A DNA stretch of 64,000 bases, from positions 5,270,001 through 5,334,000 of the forward strand of contig OY969916.1 of NCBI GenBank assembly GCA_963704535.1, given 5' to 3'. Position numbers and translations under genes: made by a program. The DNA is from G963704535 sp963704535. GTDB taxonomy: Bacteria; Chloroflexota; Chloroflexia; Chloroflexales; Roseiflexaceae. How positions within the stretch are numbered: the stretch's first letter is position 1; every line of letters starts with the position of its first letter. The notes under the pieces were generated by a model, which was given only the letters and a program-made list of their open reading frames with translations, was not told where the DNA came from and ran no database searches. Shown one piece after another: positions 8,318 through 16,503 of the stretch.

Positions 8318-9778
8318 TCTACCTGCTGCTGATGTTATTTCCGCTGGCGATGAGCGCAAGCACGTTTCTGCTGCGCCGGCAGACGCGGCTGGTGATTGTG
8401 GCCGCCGTGGTGACGATGTTGGTGCAGATCGCGCTGGTGGCGCAGCTTCCACTTGACGCGCCCGCGCGCATGCTGGGCCTGACGCTGACCCTCGATCCGC
8501 TCGGCCGCCTGTTCCTGCTGGCGTTCCTGGCCGTCGGCGCGGTCGCGTTCATCGCCACGTGGCGGCTGCCGCACGGCGAAAATTTTGTGCCTGTCACCCT
8601 TGTGATCATGGGGCTGATTTGCGCGACGCTGCTGCTGCTCCAGGAGCCGTTCACCGTCTCGCTACTACTGGTCAGCGCCGGGCTAATGGTGGTGCTGGAG
8701 ATCGTCGATCTGCCGACCGGCAGCTCGGCGCTGGTGGGGCGCACGACGATCGCCACGGCGCTGAAGTACCTGGTGCTGATGCTGATCGCCGGCGTGATGA
8801 TGTATATGGCGTTCGTGCTGGTCAATATTTATCAGCCGAGTGAAGTGCCGGGCCGCATCGATCCGGCGCGCCTGATCCTAGCCCTGGTCGTGATCGGGTT
8901 TGGGCTACGCAGCGCGGTGGTGCCGTTCCACTCCTGGCTGCCCGACCTGGCCGAGGACGCCGCCCCGATGGTCTCGGTGATTGTGGTGGGCGTGATCAAC
9001 ATCACCAGCCTGCTGTTCCTGATCGGCTCATTTCAGTTCTTCTTCTACCCGATCGGGGTGACGGAGAACGAGCGCGGCATGACGATCGTCATGAGCATTG
9101 GGGCGCTGACGGCGCTGCTGGGCGGACTCCTGGCGCTTTCCCAAGCCGGCCCGCGCCGCACTATCGGCTATCTGATCGTCTACGATGCCGGCATGGTGCT
9201 GTTCGGCCTGGCGACGACCACGTCGGTGGGCCTGGCCGGGGCGCTGTTCGAGGCCTTCAACCAGATTATCATTGTGCTGCTGCTGTTTCTGTGCCTGGGA
9301 CTGCTGGAGCGCCCCGACGGTCGGCCGCCCAACGTCGTACGGCGCGATCTGCTGTGGCGCTGGCCGGTGGCCGGGGCCGGCTTTCTGGGCGGCGGACTGG
9401 CGCTGCTTGGGCTGCCGCCGTTCAACGGCTTCGCCAGCAAGCTGCTGCTCTACGAGGCCGCAGCGCGGAGCGGCGGCATCTACCTGGCGCTGCTGCTGGC
9501 GGCCACGTTCCTGGCGCTGCTGGCGCTGATCCGGCTGGCGCGCGACTGGCTGCTCGGCCCATCGGAGGAGGTCGCGCTGGAGCAGTCGCCGATCTCTGCT
9601 GGGCATGACCGATCTGGACCGCCCGGCCGACCGCCGCCTGGAGCCGGAGCCGCGCGGTATGGCGCTGCTGGCGACGACGCTGCTGGCGCTCTGCCTGGCG
9701 ATCGGGCTGTATCCACAGCCGCTGCTCAACACCATCAACGAGGTCATCCGCGGGCTGACATTCGTGCGCGCCCTGTAG
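8314..9778 (+). CDS. Antiporter-like proton-translocating membrane subunit (NuoN/HyfF type), frameshifted
   Basis: About 487 aa after repair. It has 12-14 hydrophobic segments and the motif VVPFHSWLPDLAEDAAPMV, a hallmark of NuoL/M/N antiporter subunits (AxxPFHxWLP.A...AP), plus GGLLALSQAGPRRTIGY. After EEVALEQSPI the frame shifts by one base (about 9593-9597). The correct end is LLGMTDLDRPADRR..., continuing to the TAG at 9776-9778. The uncorrected frame runs on through spacer repeats to 9879. Its start overlaps the upstream NuoK-like gene. Confidence 0.82.
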
Positions 9779-9924
9779 GCGAGAACAAAGAGCAAAGAAC
9801 AAAGAACAAAGAACCTGTAGGGCAGGCACTCCGTGGCCGCCCGAACGCCGCGTATCACGTATCACGTTTCACGCTTTGAAAAGGGGGAGTTTGAGGGGGC
9901 GCCCCTCAAGAATTTCCTTCCCAC
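9779..9924. repeat. GAACAAA array, GCAGGC block and partial element A
   Basis: GAACAAA units begin immediately after the antiporter stop codon. They are followed by the CTGTAGGGCAGGC spacer block, TCACGTA/TTTCACG units and, from about 9879, a fragment of the G-rich palindromic element A. Confidence 0.75.
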
Positions 9925-9948
9925 CACTTGAAACGGACACCGGACAAG

Positions 9949-10380
9949 ATGATCAAAGTCTACCGTATCAATACCGGCTCCTGTGGCGGCTGTGACGTCG
10001 AGATCGGGGCGGCGGTGGCGGCGAGTGCCGAGCTGGCCTGGGCCGACCAGCCCTATAATGCCGACCTGCTGCTGCTGACCGGCCCGCTCACGAGTGGGAG
10101 CCGCGCGGCCTTTCTGGCACTCTGGGACGAGCTGGGCGGGCAGGTGCCGCTGGTGGCCATCGGTCGCTGCGCGATCGACGGCCACCCATTCGGGCGCGGC
10201 GGCCTGGCCGAGGCGCCGGCGATCACGGCCCGCCTGAAGCTCGACGGCTGCCCCCCCGATCCGCAGGCAATCGCCGATGCGCTTCGGCGCGCGGCGAGCG
10301 AGGGCCCCAGCAGGAATGTTGGTGGGCGGAGAATTAGAGGGCGCCGCTCCTCTAAGCCACCCCATCCACCTGGAGCATAA
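9949..10380 (+). CDS. Hydrogenase/complex I small subunit (NuoB/HyfI-like)
   Basis: A 143-aa protein related to the 20-kDa Fe-S subunit that carries the proximal [4Fe-4S] cluster. All four expected cysteines are present: C12 and C15 in GSCGGCDVE, C74 in IGRCAIDGHP and C101 in LDGCPPDP. The ATG at 9949 is preferred over 9928, which translates repeat. The last 20 or so residues (from about NVGGRRIRG) are encoded by a palindromic spacer element and are not family sequence. It follows the antiporter genes and precedes the NuoH-like gene, completing the electron path to the catalytic subunit. Confidence 0.85.
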   Translation: MIKVYRINTGSCGGCDVEIGAAVAASAELAWADQPYNADLLLLTGPLTSGSRAAFLALWDELGGQVPLVAIGRCAIDGHPFGRGGLAEAPAITARLKLDGCPPDPQAIADALRRAASEGPSRNVGGRRIRGRRSSKPPHPPGA

Positions 10381-10383
10381 CAC

Positions 10384-11220
10384 GTGGACGTTGTACTTGC
10401 GCTGCTGCTCTACCCTGGCCTGGCGCTGGCGATCGTGCTGGCGCTGATCTTCGGCTGGCTGGTCACGGGGCGCGTCGCGCTGGCCCTGCCGCGCGCCGCC
10501 CCGGCCTTCGCGAGCGCCGATGGGATGGCGGGCCTGATTAGCATCCTGCTGGCGGCACTGGCCCTAGCGCTGCTGCCGTGGCCGTTCCACCCGGTCGCCG
10601 GCTGGCCGTGGGTCGGCCACCCGCTGGCCCTGTGGGTCGCGCTGGAGGGCGCGTTCCTGGCGCCGCTGCTGCCAGGGCTGCGGGCGCCGTCGCCGCTGGG
10701 CGCGCGCGCGACGATCCGCGAGGCGCAGATCGGCCTGGCCGGCCGATTTGTGCTCTGGATGGCGCTCGGCACCGCGCTCTGGTTCGGCGCCGGATGGGCG
10801 TATGCCGCGCTGCCGGGTCGCGCGCTGGCAGCGCTGGCCGGCGTCATGGCCCTGCCGGCCGCAGTCGGGGTCGGCCCATTCGCGGCCGAGCGCAGCCTCA
10901 ATGCTGCCGGTGCCGAAGAGGGACTTGACGAAGCGACCACTGGTCTGTTACGCTTTGCGCGAATGCTACGCGGTGCGACCGTGCTGGCTGTGCTTGTCGT
11001 CGTGATGCTGCCGCCGGCCCAGCCATGGACGACCCAGCCGCTGCTCCAGCCCTGGGTCGCGCTGCTGCTGATCGCGGCCCTGTTCATCTTGGTCGCGCTG
11101 CTGCTGCGCTACATCGCCGCCGCGCTCCCCCGCGTGACGCTCCCGGCGGCGCTGCGGTGGTGCTGGTGGCGCGCGCTGCCGTTCGCGCTCGCCGGCCTGG
11201 TCTATCTGATCGTGATCTAG
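10384..11220 (+). CDS. NuoH/HyfC-like membrane anchor subunit
   Basis: The 278-aa protein has about seven or eight hydrophobic segments and short conserved pieces of the NuoH/EchB/HyfC family: REAQIG, and acidic residues in an EEGLDEATTGLLRFARML loop comparable to the E-channel loop. It starts at GTG 10384, three bases after the small-subunit stop, so the two are surely cotranscribed. It is the last gene of the module. No polyferredoxin or NuoC-like subunit follows, so the physiological electron donor is not evident. Confidence 0.75.
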   Translation: MDVVLALLLYPGLALAIVLALIFGWLVTGRVALALPRAAPAFASADGMAGLISILLAALALALLPWPFHPVAGWPWVGHPLALWVALEGAFLAPLLPGLRAPSPLGARATIREAQIGLAGRFVLWMALGTALWFGAGWAYAALPGRALAALAGVMALPAAVGVGPFAAERSLNAAGAEEGLDEATTGLLRFARMLRGATVLAVLVVVMLPPAQPWTTQPLLQPWVALLLIAALFILVALLLRYIAAALPRVTLPAALRWCWWRALPFALAGLVYLIVI

Positions 11221-11237
11221 GGGCTACTATTCAAATA

Positions 11238-11379
11238 ACAGGAGTTACGCGAAGGTACTTCACCCATTTTTCTCGTGGATTTTTGCCCTGTCGGGCAAAA
11301 ATCCACGAGAAAAAGAAGAAAAAGTACCACTCTGCCGAAGGTCGAGGCGTGGCCTCGGAGATAACCGCGTAACTCCTGT
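11238..11379. mobile_element. MITE-like element E, complete copy with target duplication
   Basis: 142 bp bounded by perfect 14-bp inverted ends ACAGGAGTTACGCG, flanked on both sides by CAAATA (a putative target duplication at 11232-11237 and 11380-11385). It contains a perfect 22-bp stem (11267-11288 with 11293-11314, loop TGTC). Reverse orientation relative to the copy at 2234. Confidence 0.85.
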
Positions 11380-11415
11380 CAAATAAGACCTGTCAGGTCT
11401 GAGCACCACTTTATA

Positions 11416-12432
11416 ATGTTTGCAGTAGAGATCGACAACCTGTACAAATCCTACGACGGCCTCCCGGTGCTGCGCGGGCTGAACTTGCAGGTGCCGGAAG
11501 GGATCGTCTATGGCCTGCTCGGCCCGAACGGCACCGGAAAGTCGACGCTGATCCACCTGCTGCTGGGGTTCCTCAAACCGACCAGCGGGACACTGCGAGT
11601 TTTCGGGGCGCGCGACTTGGAGGTTGTGCGCGGGCGGATCGGCTACCTGCCCGAGCGGCTGCGCTACCACCTGCGCTACAGCGGTCGCGAGTACCTGCGC
11701 TACCTGGGGCAGTTCAGCGATATTGACGGTCGGACCCTCGATCAGCGCATCGCTGCCGAACTGCACGCCGTCGGCCTGCACGACGCCGCCGATCGCCGGC
11801 TTGCGACCTACTCCAAAGGGATGCTCCAACGCCTGGGTATCGCCCAGGCGCTGCTGGCCGACCCGGACATGTTGTTGATCGACGAGCCGACCTCCGGGCT
11901 CGACCCGGCCGGCCAGCGCGAGATGCTCCAGCTCCTTGGCGAGGTGCGCGGTCGCGGCCACACGATCTTCCTGGCGACCCACTTCCTCGACGAGGTCGAG
12001 CACCTGTGCGACCAGGTCGGGATCTTGTTCGAGGGCCGGCTGGCCGCCGAGGAGCAGGTGCAGGCGCTGCGGGTGCCGGGCCACAATGCGCTCATCCAAG
12101 TCGCCCACCTGACGCCGGAACTCACCGCGCGCCTCCAGAGCCTCTCGCCGACGGTGCGCTGCAACGGTCGCGAGATCTCGCTGCGACCGAACACACCGGA
12201 GCTACAGGCGCTGGTGCTGCGGATGCTGCTCGACGCCGAGGTGCCGATCATCGCGCTGGAGCCGCACGGCCGGCCGCTTGAGGAGCTGTACCTCCGCATT
12301 GTGCGCGGCGCGCCGGACGAGACCACGCCGGAAGCGAAGGACCTGCCGCCGGGCCGCCCCGGCACCGGGGACACGCTGCTGCGCGAGCTGCTCCGTGGCG
12401 AGAATTGGCATGAGCCGGACGCCGAGGAGTGA
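11416..12432 (+). CDS. ABC transporter ATP-binding protein (ABC-2/CcmA type)
   Basis: The 338-aa exporter ATPase has Walker A GPNGTGKST, signature YSKGMLQRLGIAQ, Walker B DMLLIDEPTSGLDP and an H-loop in LATHFLDE. The C-terminal ~100 residues form the usual regulatory extension of drug- or polysaccharide-type ABC-2 ATPases. It is separated from the permease gene by a spacer of GACAAGAT and TTTCACG repeats, whose first unit supplies its TGA stop. The substrate is unknown. Confidence 0.9.
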   Translation: MFAVEIDNLYKSYDGLPVLRGLNLQVPEGIVYGLLGPNGTGKSTLIHLLLGFLKPTSGTLRVFGARDLEVVRGRIGYLPERLRYHLRYSGREYLRYLGQFSDIDGRTLDQRIAAELHAVGLHDAADRRLATYSKGMLQRLGIAQALLADPDMLLIDEPTSGLDPAGQREMLQLLGEVRGRGHTIFLATHFLDEVEHLCDQVGILFEGRLAAEEQVQALRVPGHNALIQVAHLTPELTARLQSLSPTVRCNGREISLRPNTPELQALVLRMLLDAEVPIIALEPHGRPLEELYLRIVRGAPDETTPEAKDLPPGRPGTGDTLLRELLRGENWHEPDAEE

Positions 12433-12560
12433 CAAGATGACAAGATGACAAGGTGACAAGGTGAAGGGTTGACACAGAACCTGTAGGGCAGGCCCTCCGT
12501 GGCCGCCCACACGCCACGTTTCACGCTTCACGTTTCACGTTTCGTATAAATCGTAAATAG
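12431..12560. repeat. TGACAAGA/TGACAAGG units, GCAGGCC block and TTTCACG units
   Basis: Same composite spacer plan as at 1177-1341, beginning in the stop codon of the ATPase gene and ending in an AATCGTAAAT motif just before the permease start. Confidence 0.75.
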
Positions 12561-12569
12561 TAAATCGCC

Positions 12570-13334
12570 ATGAGATCACTCATCCGAACAATTCGCTTCG
12601 TTGAATTCACGCTGGTCGAGTATGTGCGCTCCGGCCGGATTCTGATCGAGCTGCTGGCCAGCGTCGCGTTCTTCTATATCTTCTTCCGCCGCTGGACCTC
12701 GCCGCCGCCGCCGGAGTACTTCTTCTCGACCAGCGGCCTGTTTGCGCTGGCGCTCACCTTCTACTCGATCTCGTCGATCCTGAGCCTGGGCGACCGGCCA
12801 CAGAGCTATGTGATCCTGGTGCGCCGGCTTGGCCGCGGCAGCTACCTGCTGGGGCTGTACATCGCCGCGATGGCGATCACCTGGGCGGTGTACGGGCTGA
12901 TCAGCCTGGGCGTCGCGCTCTACAATCCCGTCAGCGACCTCGACATGCTCGGCTGGCTGCTCGGCACCGCGCCACTGCTGCTCAATGTCGCGCTGCTGGG
13001 CGCGCTGCTGACGCTGCTGGCGCCGATGGTCCTCACGGCCGGCTGGCGACTGACTGTGCTTGCGTTGGTCGCGATCGCATTCTCCGGCAACCTGATCGGC
13101 GGGCAGACGCTGGCCAGCATCCCCGTCCCGGTCGCCAGCGGCCTCAACGTCCTGCGTACGATCTTCAGCACGCCGCTGTTGCCAGCCTTCACCGGCTTTG
13201 CCCTCTCGCTCAGCCGCGACTACAGCGGGATCTCGGCCGCCATCCCGATCTCGCAGCTTTCGCTGACCTTGGGCCTGCTGGCACTCGCCGTCTACGCCTT
13301 CTCCCAACGCGAGATCATCTTCAGCGGTAGCTAG
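12570..13334 (+). CDS. ABC-2 type transporter permease
   Basis: The 254-aa protein has about six hydrophobic segments, beginning with a basic cytoplasmic N-terminus (MRSLIRTIRFVEFTLVEYVR). This matches the size and topology of ABC-2 permeases that partner the upstream ATPase. It has no periplasmic domain and no other recognisable motif. The pair probably forms a homodimeric-permease exporter. Confidence 0.7.
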   Translation: MRSLIRTIRFVEFTLVEYVRSGRILIELLASVAFFYIFFRRWTSPPPPEYFFSTSGLFALALTFYSISSILSLGDRPQSYVILVRRLGRGSYLLGLYIAAMAITWAVYGLISLGVALYNPVSDLDMLGWLLGTAPLLLNVALLGALLTLLAPMVLTAGWRLTVLALVAIAFSGNLIGGQTLASIPVPVASGLNVLRTIFSTPLLPAFTGFALSLSRDYSGISAAIPISQLSLTLGLLALAVYAFSQREIIFSGS

Positions 13335-13343
13335 CCTATATAA

Positions 13344-13446
13344 GAACAAAGAACAAAGAATAAAGAACAAAGAATGACAAGCCGCCGAGATTCTTTGCTC
13401 TCTGTTCTTGGTTCTTTGTTCTTGGTTCTTTGTTCTTTGTTCTTCG
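13344..13446. repeat. GAACAAA inverted tandem repeat hairpin
   Basis: Four AAGAACAA/AAGAATAA units, a 25-bp middle, then about seven TTCTTTG/TTCTTGG units. The arms can pair over most of their length, and the tract fills the gap between the permease stop and the promoter of the arsR-type gene. Confidence 0.85.
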
Positions 13447-13452
13447 TGGGTA

Positions 13453-13482
13453 TTGACAAACGCGCCATTCTTCGCGTACAGT
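13453..13482 (+). promoter_or_regulatory. Sigma-70-type promoter of the ArsR-family gene
   Basis: TTGACA at 13453-13458, an 18-bp spacer, and TACAGT at 13477-13482. It places transcription start near 13489, which favours the second in-frame ATG (13506) as the translation start. Confidence 0.65.
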
Positions 13483-13505
13483 AGGCTATGCGCGAGGAGG
13501 CCATA

Positions 13506-13805
13506 ATGATCGTGGCGCGCCAGGAACAGGATGACGAACGTCTGTATTGGATGTTCAAAGCGCTGGGAAACCCGGTGCGTCTCCAGATTGTGCGGTTCGT
13601 CCAGCAGCATCCCCGCTGCATCGGCAACGACATCCTGCTGCACCTGCCCGACGCCGTCGCCCGTGCCCAGTCCACGCTCTCCCAACACCTCAAGATTCTG
13701 CGCGACGCCGGCCTGATCGAGGCCGAGTGCGACGGCACCGCCACCTGCTACGTCGTCAACCATGAGCAGCTCGGCTGGCTGCGCGAGCAACTCGCCGACC
13801 TGTAA
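13506..13805 (+). CDS. ArsR-family winged-helix regulator
   Basis: The 99-aa protein is a single winged HTH: LGNPVRLQIVRFVQQHP (helix 1-2), the recognition region with STLSQHLKILRDAGL, then a beta-wing with AECDGTATCYVV. The classical ELCVC arsenic/cadmium motif is absent, so the inducer is probably not a thiophilic metal. The ATG at 13506 is preferred because AGGAGG lies eight bases upstream and the promoter -10 overlaps the region before the earlier ATG. It lies upstream of a MoxR operon that has its own promoter. Confidence 0.85.
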   Translation: MIVARQEQDDERLYWMFKALGNPVRLQIVRFVQQHPRCIGNDILLHLPDAVARAQSTLSQHLKILRDAGLIEAECDGTATCYVVNHEQLGWLREQLADL

Positions 13806-13888
13806 TGGAGTTGAGGGTTGAGAGTTATGAGTTATGAGTTACTGGGTCCATAACTCACAACTCATAACTCTCAACTCTCAACTTTTAA
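13806..13888. repeat. GAGTTATGA/TCATAACTC repeat hairpin
   Basis: Units TTGAGAG, TTATGAG on the left arm and their complements (CATAACTC, TCTCAAC) on the right, with the loop at about 13842-13848. A long imperfect hairpin directly after the regulator stop codon. Confidence 0.8.
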
Positions 13889-13903
13889 CATTCTTAACTT
13901 CCT

Positions 13904-13932
13904 TTGACACTCCCCAACGGCTATGCTACACT
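13904..13932 (+). promoter_or_regulatory. Promoter of the MoxR operon
   Basis: TTGACA at 13904-13909, a 17-bp spacer, and TACACT at 13927-13932, preceded by TG (extended -10). One of the best consensus promoters in the window. Confidence 0.75.
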
Positions 13933-13978
13933 GCGCGCACCGCATCGTCATGTTGAAGGTGCCCTCAAGCGCGCGGCC

Positions 13979-14971
13979 ATGCGTGCTGGAATGGGCGCCC
14001 CGAAGGAGCCACCCGTGGCCGTTGCCGCCAACGCCCTCACGATTCGGGATGCTGTCGAGCGCGTGGGCGCGAATGTCGCTCGCGTGATCGTCGGCAAGCA
14101 GTCGGTCGTCGAGTTGCTGCTGGTCGCGCTGCTGTGCGAGGGCCATGTGCTGCTCGAAGATGTGCCCGGCACCGGCAAGACGACCCTCGCCCGCGCCCTG
14201 GCCCGCTCGATCGACTGCACCTTTCGCCGCATCCAGTTCACGCCCGACCTGCTGCCGACTGATGTCACCGGCCTCTCGTATTTCAACCAGAAGCTCGGCG
14301 AGTTCCAGTTCCGCCCCGGCGCGATCTTCACCAGCGTGCTGCTGGCCGACGAGATCAACCGGGCGACGCCGCGCACCCAGAGCGCACTGCTCGAAGCCAT
14401 GCAGGAGCGTACCGTCACGCTCGACGGCGAGACTAGGGCTCTGCCGCGCCCGTTCATCGTCCTGGCGACGCAGAACCCGGTCGAGCTTGAGGGGACATTT
14501 CCGCTGCCGGAAGCCCAGCTCGACCGCTTTCTGATCCGCCTGGAGGTCGGCTACCCGCAGGCCGATGACGAGGTCGAGATCCTGGCGCGCTACGAGCAAC
14601 TCGACCCGCTTGAGGATCTGCGGCCGGTGACGGCCGGCGCCGACATCCAGGCGCTCCAGCAGGCGATTCGCCAGATCCACGTCGCCGATGTGCTGCGCCG
14701 CTACGTCGTCGATGTGGTGCGCGCTACACGGGCCAGCGACGATGTTCAGCTTGGCGCGTCGCCGCGGGCGTCGCTGGCGCTGCACCGGGCCGCCCAGGCG
14801 CTGGCCGCGCTGCGCGGCCGCGATTTCGTCAAGCCCGACGACATCAAGGAGCTGGCCGCGCCGGTCCTGGCCCACCGCTTGATCTTGAACCCGGAGGCGC
14901 GGCTGCGCGGCCGCTCCCCCGCCGATGTCGTCCGCGCGCTCGTGGCCGGCGTGCCCACACCCGTCGAGTAG
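13979..14971 (+). CDS. MoxR-family AAA+ ATPase
   Basis: A 330-aa chaperone-like ATPase. Walker A EDVPGTGKTTLA, a RIQFTPDLLPTDVTG segment, Walker B LLADEINRATPRTQSALLEAM and sensor 1 LATQNPVE are all diagnostic of MoxR. The C-terminal lid domain ends with LIL-PEARLRGRSPADVV. These ATPases usually act on neighbouring VWA or DUF58 proteins; here the next gene is DUF58. The ATG at 13979 is preferred over the earlier in-frame 13904, which lies inside the promoter. Confidence 0.9.
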   Translation: MRAGMGAPKEPPVAVAANALTIRDAVERVGANVARVIVGKQSVVELLLVALLCEGHVLLEDVPGTGKTTLARALARSIDCTFRRIQFTPDLLPTDVTGLSYFNQKLGEFQFRPGAIFTSVLLADEINRATPRTQSALLEAMQERTVTLDGETRALPRPFIVLATQNPVELEGTFPLPEAQLDRFLIRLEVGYPQADDEVEILARYEQLDPLEDLRPVTAGADIQALQQAIRQIHVADVLRRYVVDVVRATRASDDVQLGASPRASLALHRAAQALAALRGRDFVKPDDIKELAAPVLAHRLILNPEARLRGRSPADVVRALVAGVPTPVE

Positions 14972-15052
14972 CTGAACGGGTGAACGGGTGAGGGGGTGAA
15001 CGGGCGCAATCACCTCACCCCTCCACCCCTTCACCCTTTCACCCTTTCAGTT
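14972..15052. repeat. GGTGAACGG/CCCTTTCAC repeat hairpin
   Basis: GGTGAACGG/GGTGAGGG units followed by CACCCTT-type complements, filling the gap between the MoxR and DUF58 genes. Confidence 0.8.
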
Positions 15053-15056
15053 CCAT

Positions 15057-16301
15057 ATGTTCAGCAACACCATCCTCCAAATCCTGGCCGTTCTGCTGGC
15101 CCTGTCGCTGGTGCTGGGGCTTGGCCTGGTGGCGATCTTCTGCACGCTGCTGCTGCTGATCGCCGGGATGGCCCGGCTGTGGGACCGCTGGTCGCTCGTC
15201 CGCGTCTCCTACGAGCGCGAGTTGAGCCAGCAGCGCGCCTTCCCCGGCGACGAGATCGAGCTGCTGATCCGCGTCGCCAACCGCAAGCTGCTGCCGCTGG
15301 TATCGTTCGGGGCGCTCGACATCATCCCGGCCGATCTCCAGGTGCTCGACCAGCGCCTCAACCGCGATCTGGCGGGCCGCCAGTTCATCCGGCGCAGCAC
15401 CAGCATGCGCTGGTACGAGAGCGTGATCTGGCGCTACCGGCTGCGCTGCACGGCCCGCGGCGCCTACCGCTTCGGCCCAGCCGAGCTGCGCTCCGGCGAC
15501 CCGTTTGGGTTCTACGAGAGCGTTCGCGAGGTCGACCAGCGCAGCAGCCTGATCGTCTACCCGCGCTTGCTCCCGCTCAACGAGCTGGGCTTGCCGCCGC
15601 GCCACCCGCTCGGCGACTTGCGGGCGCGCCAGCTGATCCGCGACCCGCTACGCACCATCGGGGTGCGCGATTACCACCCGGAGGACCCGCTCAAGGATGT
15701 CCACTGGAGCGCGACCGCACGCACCGGCACGCTCCAGACCCGCGTCTACGAGCCGACCACCGCGAACGAACTGGCGATCTTCCTGGACCTGGACACGTTT
15801 GAGCGCTACTGGGAGGGCATCGACCCCGAGCAGGTCGAGCGGATGATTAGCGCGGCGGCGACGCTGGCCACCGCCGGGCTTGCGGAGGGCTACGCGGTCG
15901 GCCTGTATGTCAATGGCGCGCCGGTCGAGTTCGAGCAGCTCGTGCGCCTGCCGCCCAGCCGCAGCCCGGCGCAGCTCGAACGGATCATGGAGACGCTGGC
16001 CCGGCTCACTGCCTATTCGATTGTCCCGATGGCCCGGCTGCTGCGCCTGACCACCAGCGACCTGCCGTGGGGCGCGACGCTGCTGCTACTCAGCGCGATC
16101 GCGACGGAGGAGACCAGGGCGGCGCTGCTGCAACAGCGCGAGCGCGGCCGCAACGTCGCCTGGCTCTACCTCGGGTCCGATGCGCCCCCGAAAGTCCCTG
16201 GCGTGCTGGTGCGCCACGCGCCCCAGCCCGGCGACTGGCGCCGCAAGGACGAGAGCAAGTGGGCCAGGCCGAAAGCAACAGAACAAAAAAAGGGGGGTTG
16301 A
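15057..16301 (+). CDS. DUF58 domain protein
   Basis: The 414-aa protein has two N-terminal transmembrane helices (residues ~5-45). It then has an immunoglobulin-like segment with YRLRCTARGAYRFGPAELRSGDPFGFY and the DUF58 core IGVRDYHPEDPLKDVHWSATARTG, followed by a VWA-like domain. It is cotranscribed with MoxR, its presumed ATPase partner. The last residues (TEQKKGG) and the stop are encoded by the edge of a palindromic spacer element, so the native C-terminus may have been altered. Confidence 0.88.
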   Translation: MFSNTILQILAVLLALSLVLGLGLVAIFCTLLLLIAGMARLWDRWSLVRVSYERELSQQRAFPGDEIELLIRVANRKLLPLVSFGALDIIPADLQVLDQRLNRDLAGRQFIRRSTSMRWYESVIWRYRLRCTARGAYRFGPAELRSGDPFGFYESVREVDQRSSLIVYPRLLPLNELGLPPRHPLGDLRARQLIRDPLRTIGVRDYHPEDPLKDVHWSATARTGTLQTRVYEPTTANELAIFLDLDTFERYWEGIDPEQVERMISAAATLATAGLAEGYAVGLYVNGAPVEFEQLVRLPPSRSPAQLERIMETLARLTAYSIVPMARLLRLTTSDLPWGATLLLLSAIATEETRAALLQQRERGRNVAWLYLGSDAPPKVPGVLVRHAPQPGDWRRKDESKWARPKATEQKKGG

Positions 16302-16347
16302 GGGGCAGCCTCCTCAGTCTCACCCACTCACATTCTAAAGTAGAAGT
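16284..16347. repeat. MITE-like element B, partial copy
   Basis: G-rich palindrome (TTGAGGGGCAG with CTCCTCAG) ending in ATTCTAAAGTAGAA, similar to the right end of the copy at 18578-18645. It overlaps the stop codon of the DUF58 gene. Confidence 0.6.
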
Positions 16348-16503
16348 GGGCCAGGCCGAGAGCAAAAGAACCTGTGTAATGCGGCCAGCAGGGTTTCCCA
16401 CGAAGATCGCGAAGAGAGGGAAGACCACGAAGTCCATGTATCTACAAAATCTTCGTGAACTTCGTGCCTTCGTGAGCTTCGTGAAAATACTTGGGGCGAT
16501 ATC

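Noticed and set aside
6540..9610. Programmed frameshifting in the two antiporter genes
   Set aside because: No slippery heptamer or downstream pseudoknot is apparent, and similar one-base breaks occur in unrelated genes such as guaB.
4483..11220. Assignment as respiratory complex I (nuo) fragment
   Set aside because: The large subunit has both CxxC pairs of the Ni site and the order and content do not match a nuo operon.
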